Assembly (NCBI GenBank): GCA_030620095.1
Contig: JAUTXW010000556.1
Coordinates: forward strand, 1,623,501 to 1,687,500
Length of the DNA: 64,000 nt
DNA from: Kuschelorhynchus macadamiae
Lineage: Eukaryota; Arthropoda; Insecta; Coleoptera; Curculionidae
Direction of reading: 5' to 3'
Shown: one piece after another, positions 23,884 to 37,399 of the stretch
How the letters are laid out: each line of letters opens with the position of its first letter
Numbering within the stretch: position 1 is the first letter of the stretch
Translations under genes and position numbers: made by a program
The notes under the pieces: model-generated
The model's database searches: none
What the model saw: the letters and a program-made list of their open reading frames with translations, nothing else
What the model was told of the DNA's origin: nothing

Positions 23884-24510
23884 TTGTTTGAAATCAATAT
23901 AAATATAACCAAATCTATTGCAGTTAGTAGAAACAATTCTCCCAACATCCATTTGCATCTTAATGGAGAATCAATAGAACAGCTTTCTAGATTTAAATAC
24001 CTGAACTGCCTCATCAATGATAAATGGGACCCAGAAATCGAAATCAAATGCAGAATTGGACAAGTAAGAACAACCTTTCTTTATCTTAAAGAGTTTCTAA
24101 CTAGCAGTAATTTTAATTTTCAGCTTAGATATGGAATCGTTAAATGGTCCGTTCTTCTGTGCGGAGTTGAGGCATGGACTCTCAAAGCAGCCTTGATAAA
24201 TAAACTTGGAGCTATTGAAATGTGGAAATATCCTGAACAGACGGAGTAAGGAAACAAAAAGTTATTCCAAGGATAGAACTTACAGATCTTGAACTATTTA
24301 ACAGCACTAAAACGAAAAAAGCTTTTATCTTCGTCGTATCCTTCGAAGCGAGCGACACAGCTTTCAACGCCTCATTTTGGAAGGAAAGACAGAGGGAAGA
24401 AGGGATATCAGATGGAAGAGGCTCTCTTGGGTTGCGAAACATTCGGCATTGGAGAGATATATATGGTTTCCAAGAACTTAAATGTTGCTATTAATAGGGG
24501 AATATTATAA
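23884..24510 (+). pseudogene. RTE-clade non-LTR reverse transcriptase, C-terminal fragment
   Basis: The frame 23,884-24,249 matches the region just after the catalytic motif in RTE elements: LNGESIEQLSRFKYLNCLI, then RIGQVRTTFLYLKEFL, RYGIVKWSVLLCGVEAWTL and INKLGAIEMWKY. A second frame continues the C-terminal tail with KDRGKKGYQMEEALL to about 24,510. The endonuclease and the catalytic reverse-transcriptase motifs are absent, and a frameshift near 24,250 separates the two parts. It is a 5'-truncated dead copy, sitting between RNase H tail C and the larger non-LTR element. Confidence 0.85.
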
Positions 24511-25349
24511 ACAAATACTCTCTGCCTTTACCACCAAAATTTAACTTCTCAACTGCATTAAGAACATCTATATATAGATAAACCACGTTAACTCAGAATG
24601 GCAACTATGGTATAAAAAGAACAGATCCAATTAGAAAAATTGTAACATCTGTAACCTGATTAATGCGTTGGATTTGCCTTGCCTAGAAAGAAGAAATTGA
24701 AACCAACCGGTTTATAAGTTTGCCTAGCTTTACGGGCTTCCCAAAAAAAGAACAAATAAAATAAAGCCAACTATTATGCCCCGTTCACAGTGCAAATATG
24801 TTCACCATTTTACAAAATAGGTTAATATTTAGCCAATATTTTAAACTTTTTTACAGCACGATCTAATTCTTATATCAACAGCTCCAAACATTTCGTAAAG
24901 CAGCTGAGAGATTTGAAATTAAGTCACGTTGATATTTTAGTGCGTTTTGATTTTGAATATCTGTATAGAAAATAAGTGCTTATTGACTATCCAATTTCTA
25001 TAATTTCTGTCTTTATTAAGAGGATATCTGAGTGAGCAAAAATTCTCGATTTTGCTGCTGTACATAACTCACACGATATCTGCAGTATGAAAGCGATGAA
25101 AAATATTTCCCTGGTAAAAGTATGTTGTTTTTTCGTTAAAATTATCGGAAAGTCTACAGTTTTGGCAATAAACAAAAACATATACTTTATTATAATGGAA
25201 AAAATCGAAAATAAAAAATATTGAGTTTCTGATAATCTTACCGAAAAATCAACACACTTTTACAAAGGACATTTTTTTCTATGTCGGTAAATAAAGCATA
25301 GAAAAGTCATTTTAGAGTTATTTTAATATCCCCTTAAACATTAAAACCT
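24511..25349. other. Intergenic AT-rich DNA, nothing recognised
   Basis: No coding motif or clear repeat is seen between the RTE fragment and the next non-LTR element. Confidence 0.4.
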
Positions 25350-27690
25350 TCGTCCAGGTATTTATGGGAATGGGAGAGAGACTCGTTGTTAATAACTCGG
25401 GGTCTGAACCAACTTTTGTTACTATAGTTAGGAGAGAGTTTCTTGATTTAACTATTAGTACAAGCTTTATTAGCAATAAAGTTTCTGACTGGATGGTGTC
25501 ACCTGAACCATCGTGCTCAGATCATAGACACATCCGGTTTGATATTATAGTAGGCCCCAGGCCTGAGGTTAAATATCGCGACGCAAGAAACACAGATTGG
25601 AATGGCTATAAAACGTCTTTACAATCCAATCTCTGCCACGCGTCTACCTCAATCAATAATCGTGAACAACTAGAGTTTGTGACGGACCAAATCACAACCG
25701 CCATAATCTCATCATATCACGAAAACTGTCCACTAAAGGTTAAAAAAGACAATATAAATACACCATGGTGGAACAATAACCTGAGTAAATTAAGAAAAGA
25801 AGTTCGCAGACTGTTCAGTCGAACTACTTTAACTAACTACAATAAAGCAATCAGGAAGGCCAAAACAGTCGTGGAAAAGGTTCTGTGAGGATATATCAGA
25901 TATACCCACCAGTGCCAGAGTCCACAAGATTCTGTACATGGAGCCTGTTCAGGAACTGGGATCGCTAAAACGGCCAGATGGAACGTTTATAGGCTCTAGG
26001 AAAGAAAATTTGGAGCTTTTAGCACTAAATCACTTCCCAGGTAGCCTGATAATGGATAGTCGGTCAACTTACCATTTCGTAGGTCGACACAAACGACCTC
26101 ATACAGATAATTGGCTGACTGCCAACAAAATAATTACAGTCAGGGCGGTTCGAAGGGCCATAAACTTTTTTCGGCCCTTCAAATCGCCTGGGAAGGATGG
26201 AGTCTTTCCAGCTCTGATACAGAACGGGTTGGACGCACTCTTTCCTTTCATAACAAGACTATTTAGAGCAAGTCTGGCATGAAACTATATACCGGCCAGA
26301 TGGTCTGCAACTAAGGTGATATATATATAACCTAACCTAACCTCTTTTCTGTTGAAAAGTCTGTATGCTTACCAAACTGGTAAATCAACAGACCTGGCTT
26401 TCAACAATCTTGTTGAGAGCATAAACAACTCTCTAGAAAACAATCTATGATGCAATTACTGAAAGAGGGGTAGAACCCCTTATATGTGGCTGAATACAAG
26501 CAATGCTTGAAAACAGAAAAATAACAACATCTCTACAGGACAAGACAGTGACCTAGAGGGTGTCCACAGGGAGGAGTGTTATCGCCCTTGCTGTGGTCAC
26601 TACTGGTGGATAATCTGCTGACTGTGGTTTGGCTGTGGGAGGTTGCTCTGCAGGCATATGTCGATGAAAGAGTCATCATAGTAAAAAGAAAAGCTGAAGA
26701 GGAAATCTCAGTAACCCTTCAGGAAGTACTGAACTAACATGGTGTGAGAGGGAAGAGATGTCTATCAACCCTAATAAAATGTTTCTAGTCCCCTTCATAA
26801 AAAAAAAGGAATCTGGAGAGACTTCGACCATCTTCCTTACGGGGACAGGTGATATAATTTTCAGCTGAAGTGAAATATTTGGGAATTATCCTGAATTAAA
26901 CGCTGAACTGGAATTGCGTGCTAGAATGTTGCAGGATCAGCAAATAAGACATAAAACGATAAAAATATTCTCGGATAGTCAAGCGGCCCTTAAAGCACTT
27001 GAAGCAAGTCATTGTACATCCAAAACAGTTTGGAACTGCCAAAGGGCACTTGTTGGCCTAGGGAGCGACAATAAAATCACTCTTATCTGGAAACCAGGAT
27101 ATCCAGGTTTGGAGGGAAATGAGTATGCGGACCTTCTAGTAAAGAAAGGAGCAGAGATGTGGAAATTGAACCAACTTTAGGAGTAGTCCACGCAACGGCC
27201 AAGCGCGCAATTTTGGACTTGGTGGAGGAAAAAGCTAATCTCTATTGGCTTGGACTGCCAGGTCTGTCCCATGCAAAGGCATTTAACCCTTTTCTTATCA
27301 AAAAGAAGATAACAGAAAATCTGTTAAATATGAACAGAATTAAGCTCAAAACAGCAAGAGGCCTATACACTGGCCATTGTGGTCTAAGACATCACATGCA
27401 CAGAATGGGGCTGGAAGGCGAATCCGAGTGCCGTTTATGTATGGAGGATGACGAGACAGCCAGCCATGTGCTACGTGAATGGCCGGCAGCTGCCAGGATC
27501 AGGTTCTCTATTTTCGGTGGAGATATTCTGGAGCCGAGGACTTGAAGAATACCTCCCCAATGCGACGATAAGACTCATTGAGCATTTAGAGTTGCTTGGA
27601 GAAGTATAAACATAGGTGTGAGCCACAATAGACCACAGAGTCGCAGTGGAGGGTCGGATTGATCCACTCACTTTTAACCTAACCAGATAT
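25350..27690 (+). pseudogene. RNase H-bearing non-LTR retrotransposon, internally deleted
   Basis: The order on the plus strand is endonuclease C-terminus (25,364-25,888; EFLDLTISTS and SPEPSCSDHRHIRFDI, with the SDHR motif). The reverse-transcriptase N-terminus follows (25,938-26,282; FFRPFKSPGKDGVFPALIQN). Then come broken pieces AYQTGKSTDLAFNNLVESIN (26,368-26,430) and RGCPQGGVLSPLLWSLLVDN (about 26,553-26,615), with a remnant of motif C. RNase H is at 26,914-27,180 (IFSDSQAALKAL; PGYPGLEGNEYADLLVKKG, with Tyr where His is usual), and a zinc-knuckle-like tail (LYTGHCGLRHHMHRMG; ECRLCMEDDETASHVL) runs to 27,545. The 3' end is 'cttttaacctaacc' at about 27,670. Two internal deletions and several stops inactivate it. 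The R1/I/Jockey-type clade is inferred from motif style. Confidence 0.88.
26324..26341. repeat. Telomere-like (CCTAA)n run inside the reverse-transcriptase region
   Basis: 'ataacctaacctaacct' matches the complement of the insect telomere unit TTAGG, about three units. It lies exactly where the reverse-transcriptase frame jumps from RWSATKVIYI to LTSFLLKSLYAYQ, i.e. at an internal deletion. A (TA)4 run precedes it. Confidence 0.6.
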
Positions 27691-27699
27691 TTATTTCAT

Positions 27700-28004
27700 T
27701 TTTCTTTATGAGGAAAACTCGGGCGCATCCATGCAATCTTGGCTATCTCCGAGGTAGCTAACGTCTTTATGGAAGGTAAGCTACACAAAGCTCTGCTCCA
27801 TTACAACCTAAATGTTGTTTAAGATATGATGATGACAATTTTGTAATATTGCCACTTGAATAATACAATTTAATAAATTTTTAGAACACCTAAACCGCGA
27901 ATATTCTGATATAAAAATCATTATTAGAACTGAGTCAGATGCTGCTATTCCCTTCATTGATGTATTAGTACAAAATAAAGAGTTCACCCTAGTTCATTCT
28001 AATT

Positions 28005-28100
<96 letters not shown>

Positions 28101-28560
28101 CATTCCAATTCTCATCCAATATTAGTCAACCGGTAGTGCATTTCTACTTTGTATAGGGGGTGTTATAGATAAAACTGCATTTTTCTGAGCTCTGACGTTT
28201 CTCAATAGAGACAACCAGATGGGCAAACCTTAAAATTATCGAATCCTTTCAATCAGAAGGAGTTTATAAATTTTTGTTCCCATAGTAAAGTGTGTATAGG
28301 TGAAATTGGACGGTCCGAGTCTACTAGACTTAAAGAACATTAAAGATTTCAATTGTTCAATTCGCTGTCGCTGACTGCGTGGAAACCAATATTATTGTGG
28401 AGGCAAGTGTCGGTGAGCACAGGTCGGATATTGTTCAACGGAACTCACTCAGTTTTTGATCTCGTGCAGTACATTGTGCAATGGTAAGTGAATGTTCAAC
28501 AATTAATTCCAATTTGAAACGATCTAAACCCAAAGAGCCTGATTTCTTAATATAATAATA
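27700..28560 (+). pseudogene. Penelope-like element 2 (PLE) with (TA)n expansion
   Basis: LAISEVANVFMEG (about 27,742-27,780) and SAPLQPKCCLRYDDDNFVIL (about 27,797-27,856) match the PLE reverse-transcriptase segment that holds the YxDD motif, here as YDDD. It is followed by FLEHLNREYSDIK and AAIPFIDVLVQNK to about 27,980. A (TA)n run (28,013-28,098) interrupts the element. The GIY-YIG region then reappears, with DNA closely matching PLE 1 ('aaattggacggtccgagtct' against 'aaactggacggtctgtgtct'). The end near 28,520-28,550 also matches PLE 1 ('ttaattccaatttg'). Unlike PLE 1 it retains the motif C region. Confidence 0.82.
28013..28098. repeat. (TA)n microsatellite inside PLE 2
   Basis: A pure 86-base TA run separating the reverse-transcriptase tail from the GIY-YIG part of the element. 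Confidence 0.95.
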
Positions 28561-32126
<3,566 letters not shown>

Positions 32127-32432
32127 CAACAAAAATTGTTGTTATATGATTAAAGTTTTTTAATTTTGATTATAATTTTAATTTATAATACATAGAATGA
32201 CTTTTTTAGATAGTAATTATTAATTTTAGCAACCTCCATATAATAGTTTGAAAAATAATTTGCATATTAATTTTAGCCAAATTGGGAAGCATAAAGAGTG
32301 TTAGTTTTAATGGCAAAAGTCTCGAAATTTGATAATAAAACATTCGTTCAATTAAATTTAACCATCCTGTACATTATTTCTTAAATCAATATACAACTAA
32401 ATTTAAAGTCTGCTGGACTAATAAAAGTTTAA
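32127..32432. repeat. Direct repeat, left copy (~305 bases)
   Basis: Shares nearly all its sequence with 32,995-33,283, from 'caacaaaaatt' to 'ctaataaaagttta'. Differences are small deletions in the right copy ('tataata', 'ttaatttt' and 'agtc'). Confidence 0.9.
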
Positions 32433-32994
32433 ATATGTAATATGTTTTCAATATATCATTTTAAAGTAGTAAACTTATACATGAATACACTGGACAGTTT
32501 GATAATAATTGAAATTGGTAATTTAAAATACACAAAATAACGCTTAAATTTAATAAATAATTTAAACCGAAGAATAAATTTATGCATTCAAGAAAACGGA
32601 GGACATTTTGAGCATCTAAGAATGCGCTCATTTGTTTAAATCATACCACGGCCTACTTAAAAGGGTTTCTAAGATATCTTGTACAAGCAATTTGAAAAGC
32701 TTGGGAAAACACTTCAACATTTAACTGTAAATTTCGAAAACTATCGACTTTAAAACATTTTTTTTATGTAATTAATATGAAAATACAACCCACAAAAAAA
32801 ATAGTCATTGCATTCTGTTATGAATAAATATGACAAATAATAATGTAATTTAATGCCAAAAAACTATTTTGTGTCATTAGGGGCTGTAAATAACATAGGT
32901 TTATGTAAACTACACTTATTTTTTGATGTACTATATGTCCTAGAAATTTTGGCAGACCTTTTTGAAACATGTACCATACGTATTTTAAATAAAT
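32433..32994. other. Spacer between the two direct repeats
   Basis: 562 bases of AT-rich DNA with no recognised coding motif. If the repeats were long terminal repeats this would be the internal part of a tiny non-autonomous element; I see no primer-binding site or polypurine tract. Confidence 0.4.
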
Positions 32995-33283
32995 CAACAA
33001 AAATTGGTTATAATTAAAGTTTTTTAATTTTGATTATAATTTTAATTTATAATACATAGAATGACTTTTTTAGATAGTAATTATTAATTTTAGCAACCTC
33101 CAAGTTTGAAAAATAATTTGCATATAATTAGCCAAATTGGGAAGCATAAAGAGTGTTAGTTTTAATGGCAAAATCGAAATTTGATAATAAAACATTCGTT
33201 CAATTAAATTTAACCATCCTGTACATTATTTCTTAAATCAATATACAACTAAATTTAAAGTCTGCTGGACTAATAAAAGTTTA
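32995..33283. repeat. Direct repeat, right copy (~289 bases)
   Basis: The second copy of the block at 32,127-32,432, offset by about 868 bases and slightly shortened by small deletions. Confidence 0.9.
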
Positions 33284-34589
33284 ATATAATAAATATACTA
33301 AAGTAGAATAACATTTAAAATATCTAAGTTTTTAGTAATTAATATGAGTGATTCTGATGATACGAAGAAGTAATTTAAGTGGTATTAAAATAACTTTTGC
33401 CAAGTTTGAGACCATAAATAGTGTAAATGTAAATGGAATAGTTTTATCTGTAAAAGTCTTAAATATTATATTAAAAATCCATGCTACTCTACTTTAACCA
33501 CTTTAAATTAAAACAGAAAACATATACTAAGTCTCTTTAATCTTTAATTTAAGAAAGATGTCTCTTAGAAATGAATTTGACCACTTTGTTTATTTCGTCA
33601 ATTAAATGCAATTGGAAAGGAGTTTGTCAATTAGCCGGAGACAATAGGCGAAAAAAAAATAATTTGCGAAACACAAATTGTCCAAAAAAATTATTGGGGA
33701 AAAATTTTTTTATTTGACTTAATTGTGACCTGCGGTTTCGTTCGAAGTTGATAAAAACTGCCACTAAAATTACCTGTCGCGTAATCCATCGGCAAAAACA
33801 ACCACACCTAGCTACGGTATTAAAATTTAAAAGGACATAGTCAAAAAAGCCACGCTTCCAAGGGTCATTTAATTTAAGATTAACACTTAATTCAATAGTG
33901 GTTACCGCTAGGTTTGTCTATAAATTCATCGTTAAACCCATGATAGAAATATGCTGGTTTCGCCGTAAGAAATTAGCATTGCCGCTCAAGTCAACAATCA
34001 GAACACCTAGATGGATCAACACCGGGTTAGCACCAGGTTGGTCAATAAAACCCAAATGAAAATATGACGGTGTCTGATACTATGCAATAGCAACAACTAG
34101 GGCAATCTGATGTTATGCAGCTGCAACAAATTACACCTCAGGCAAAAATTAAGATATATTTTTATTCACTTATGGAGATTCATCGTTGGACGAAAACTGT
34201 AAAGCTCCATTTTTCAATATTTAGGTTTATTATACAAGACGTGTAAACGTTAATGCAAGACGATGAATAAATTATGACAAACTTTTCGGCCAATTGACTT
34301 TCGTCCAACCAACTTTTGCCCAATTAGAAGGTAGTTTTAAACTATTTGTCATGTGGAAAATTCTATGAACTGCCATAGCTCCGAAACTATACTGCTGCTT
34401 GGGGACTACAAGTTAAAAAATCTTGTAGTAGTTATATTATGTAGAGAGTAGGTAGTACAATGTGTTAATACAATTAAACTTACTTGCTAAGTGATAGAAG
34501 ATAAAATATATCTAGTAGGAATTAGCAAAAGATAGTAGTACTATTAGTGAAATGGAAGGACAAGCTCAGCAACTAGGCCTAAAAGGTCC
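33284..34589. other. Intergenic DNA, nothing recognised
   Basis: AT-rich. A two-unit imperfect repeat of 'tctgata..tatgcaatagcaacaact' occurs at about 34,072-34,140. No gene is identified. Confidence 0.4.
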
Positions 34590-34995
34590 TGTTCGCTAAC
34601 CACAGTCCCACCCACTTACTACACTTCTCTACGAAGACGGCCTTGACCATCTAATGAAGGAGATCATCTTGCCCCAGTCGAGATGTCGTAATTCTTCCTT
34701 GGAGAGGGACTCAACGCCGAAAGTATTCCAGCGTAGTCTTACCCACCTTTCACACGTGCCACGAAGATGATGGGGATCCTCAAGAACAACAAGGTTTCCC
34801 ACTAACACCAGTTGTTACATGTGCCTGTTTAGTTTACAGTATCCTGTCAAAACCAGTTAGGACCCCAATCACCTGTCGACTCCTTGACATCAACCAAGTT
34901 GCCTTAGAACCGCATGAGTTGGGTAGCATTTTTTTTGCCTATCTACGGTAGTTCGTCCTTAATCAATTCCTCTTTGTCTTTTCCTAGCCCCATCT
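34590..34995 (-). pseudogene. RNase H/3'-end fragment of a non-LTR retrotransposon (copy D)
   Basis: On the minus strand SRSRQVIGVLTG, then CKLNRHM and, after frame breaks, LRWNTFGVESLSKEELRHLD and WGKMISFIRWS follow the same order as copies A and E. The segment is visibly GC-richer than its surroundings. The N-terminal RNase H motif is not clear, so the copy is truncated and broken by at least two frameshifts. Confidence 0.7.
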
Positions 34996-36698
34996 ATACA
35001 GGGCCTGAGAGCAGTAGTGTTGAGAAATATAGTAGTAGTTGTGTTATGTTCGGTAGTAGGGAGCATCAGGTATAAGCATACAATTTGCTGTAATAGTAAT
35101 AAAATGGTTAAACAATTTTAGTACAATAAATTGCTTAGCAGTTAAGGTACCATGCTGGTAAACAATGTATCTCCTCTTTCAATTATGTCTACATTAAAAG
35201 CTAATTCAAAATATGCAACCTTAAATAATGGCATGCAATAATATGTTATTCATTCGGCGCAGACATGTGAGTTGTTCTTTCGAGAGAGACATCTAAAATA
35301 TCGATATTGGATTTGTAGTTAAAGTCCCAACGGTATTGAGCAATGATTACTGCTTCTCTCCGTTTTTTAAATTTTTCAATAGAAATGTATCTCTGTTTCT
35401 TGCATTGTATGGTTGTTAACCCACATAGGTTTTCTCATACGTCTTTCAAAACAATCTTAATGCTCTTGGTTCTTACATAATGTTTGGTCTCCATCTCTAG
35501 ATACTTGATTCAGTAAGGTCTGATTCTGTTGCCATAGGATGGTTAGATTTCCACACCTGCTTTCAAATTGGTCTCCTGGGCCACTCGAAATATGTGGATG
35601 CTTATTGTTATGTAGAGAGTATGTGTAGTACCGTTTTACTAAACATGGGTTCTTGCAGTGTTTTAATTTTTTCTCCCCAGCTAGACTTTCTTAAAGTTTT
35701 CAATCTACTCGTCATATCTTGAAATTTCCAAGATTACACGTGCTAACCTGTTTCTACGCTCTTAACAGAATTGCTATCACTTGAAATATTTTGGTTTTGT
35801 CTCTGGTTTTGTAAGATTTGATGAAATGTGGTTGTTTTTGTTGATCTGACTTCCTGACCTCTGATGTTTTGCTTCCGATTTGTATAATGCGTAGTTCAAA
35901 AATATATGTTATATATACAAATTCAAACAATCTGAAAATACCAAACTTATACGGAATAAATACTGTATATTGGCACTGCACTTTAATGACCCTTTTGCTT
36001 TGGGTTTTGTAAAAAACAGGTTTTCACATTGTTTACCTTTAAATTTGTAAATCGGTAAACTAGCTTTTGTACTAACCTGCATATTTGTCAGTTCCACTTA
36101 GAACCCTCTGTCTCCCAGATTTTATAGCAAAACTGTGTCCTTTTGTCAATTGTTCTTGAAGAAATATTCCCTATTCTCCTTTGCTTTATGTTAGTGGTTG
36201 CAGATCCAGATTAGCATCAATTGAAGATCTTTTTTAACTTTTAGTCATGTTTTCTTCTTAAATTATCTTTAACCTTTTTTCAAAAAATATCTATCTCTTG
36301 ACATCTTTGTATTGCGTCGGCCATCAGAGAAAAGAAAATAAAAGTGAGTCATTTTGCTTATATCTAGATTGTTAAAATTATAATGAGTACAAAAATTTGC
36401 CTTTATTAAATTTTATAAAGATAAAGGGACCTAAAGTAAATATTAAAAATTGTTGTCTGTCCATAGATAAAAATATATTACAAATATTTCTCTGAGCGTA
36501 GCTAATGAAATTCGTTAATATTTATCCTAAAAAGTCAAAATATTTCGCTGATTAATATATGATAACATCAAATGAAATACGCAATCAGGAAATTACATTT
36601 AATTCGAACATTTTTCTATTTTCGCATATTGAAATTATTCCGCAAAGTGAACACACGAATTTCACGCTAATTTTGACGGGGGTAAACCTGAAGCTAAT
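34996..36698. other. Intergenic DNA with possible minus-strand coding relics
   Basis: On the minus strand around 35,450-35,240 the frame KKRREAVIIAQYRWDFNYKS and its flanks look coding-like, as does ARVILEISRYDE near 35,750-35,710, but I cannot assign either. The remainder is featureless. Confidence 0.3.
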
Positions 36699-37031
36699 TT
36701 GCTTTTAATTATTAACGATACCCTGATTAAAGCGATTGTAAGAGACAACATCGACATTTCGGCCTTTGATCTGTGTAATGGTGTTTGGGCGGTGCAAAAT
36801 TATCGACGAATTCGTATTCGTCAGCGTTATTATCTGAAAGGAAGGCTTTTTGCCACACCAAAAATAAACAAACAGTGCTATAAACAACTAGTTTCGAGCA
36901 GTGGATGTAAAAAGATAAACAGAACAGACTTGAATATGGCCCAAGGAATAATAGACCAAGCTCTGAAAGAGGGTATTTACAATATGAAGACTGCGTTCCA
37001 ACACTGGAGGTTTCAGACGTGGATATTCTAA
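36699..37031 (+). CDS. Unassigned 110-codon reading frame
   Basis: An uninterrupted frame of 110 codons in DNA less AT-rich than its flanks (the first codon is TTG, and the first internal Met comes much later). The C-terminal part reads MAQGIIDQALKEGIYNMKTA and ends with HWRFQTWIF. There is no recognised domain, signal peptide or membrane segment. It may be an exon, a transposon frame or chance. A 'ggtttcag' string near the end resembles a splice acceptor but is not supported by anything else. Confidence 0.25.
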   Translation: MLLIINDTLIKAIVRDNIDISAFDLCNGVWAVQNYRRIRIRQRYYLKGRLFATPKINKQCYKQLVSSSGCKKINRTDLNMAQGIIDQALKEGIYNMKTAFQHWRFQTWIF

Positions 37032-37371
37032 AGGTTTAATACTTTTTACTAATCATTTACTAATCATTTAATAATGAAGGGTTAGCAAAAACTGTAAACT
37101 TTATTATTGTTTATTTTTTATCGGCGATACATAGTTTTTACCCTAAATTCATGGTAAGTAAATTTATTAATCAAAACATGTCAAACATCTGGTAAAAGTA
37201 GCATTAAGTAAATTAAGACTTGCTGGTAACGTTCTAACCGCCGCGCCGTATCACCTATTGAGTCAGCTTTAAATTTCTGCAACTCTTCAGGATGTGTGGG
37301 AAATCACTTTTAACTTTATATACTTAATCCTGCATTACGCATAATTATCGTCCTGTTGATGCCAATTGCGT
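37032..37371. other. Intergenic AT-rich DNA
   Basis: No recognised feature before the TAA repeat that precedes the R4-like element. Confidence 0.4.
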
Positions 37372-37396
37372 TATAATAATAATAATAATACTAATA
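37372..37396. repeat. (TAA)n run at the 5' flank of R4-like element 1
   Basis: 'taataataataataatact' immediately precedes the element in the same orientation as the TAA repeat before R4-like element 2. Confidence 0.85.
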
Positions 37397-37399
37397 ACA

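Noticed and set aside
26324..26341. True telomere array
   Set aside because: Only about three CCTAA units, embedded in a retrotransposon; not a chromosome end.
32127..33283. Calling the direct repeats LTRs
   Set aside because: No convincing TG..CA ends, target-site duplication, primer-binding site or polypurine tract was seen.
35240..35981. Minus-strand coding relic
   Set aside because: Some stretches look coding-like, but no family motif was recognised, so it is only mentioned under the intergenic entry.
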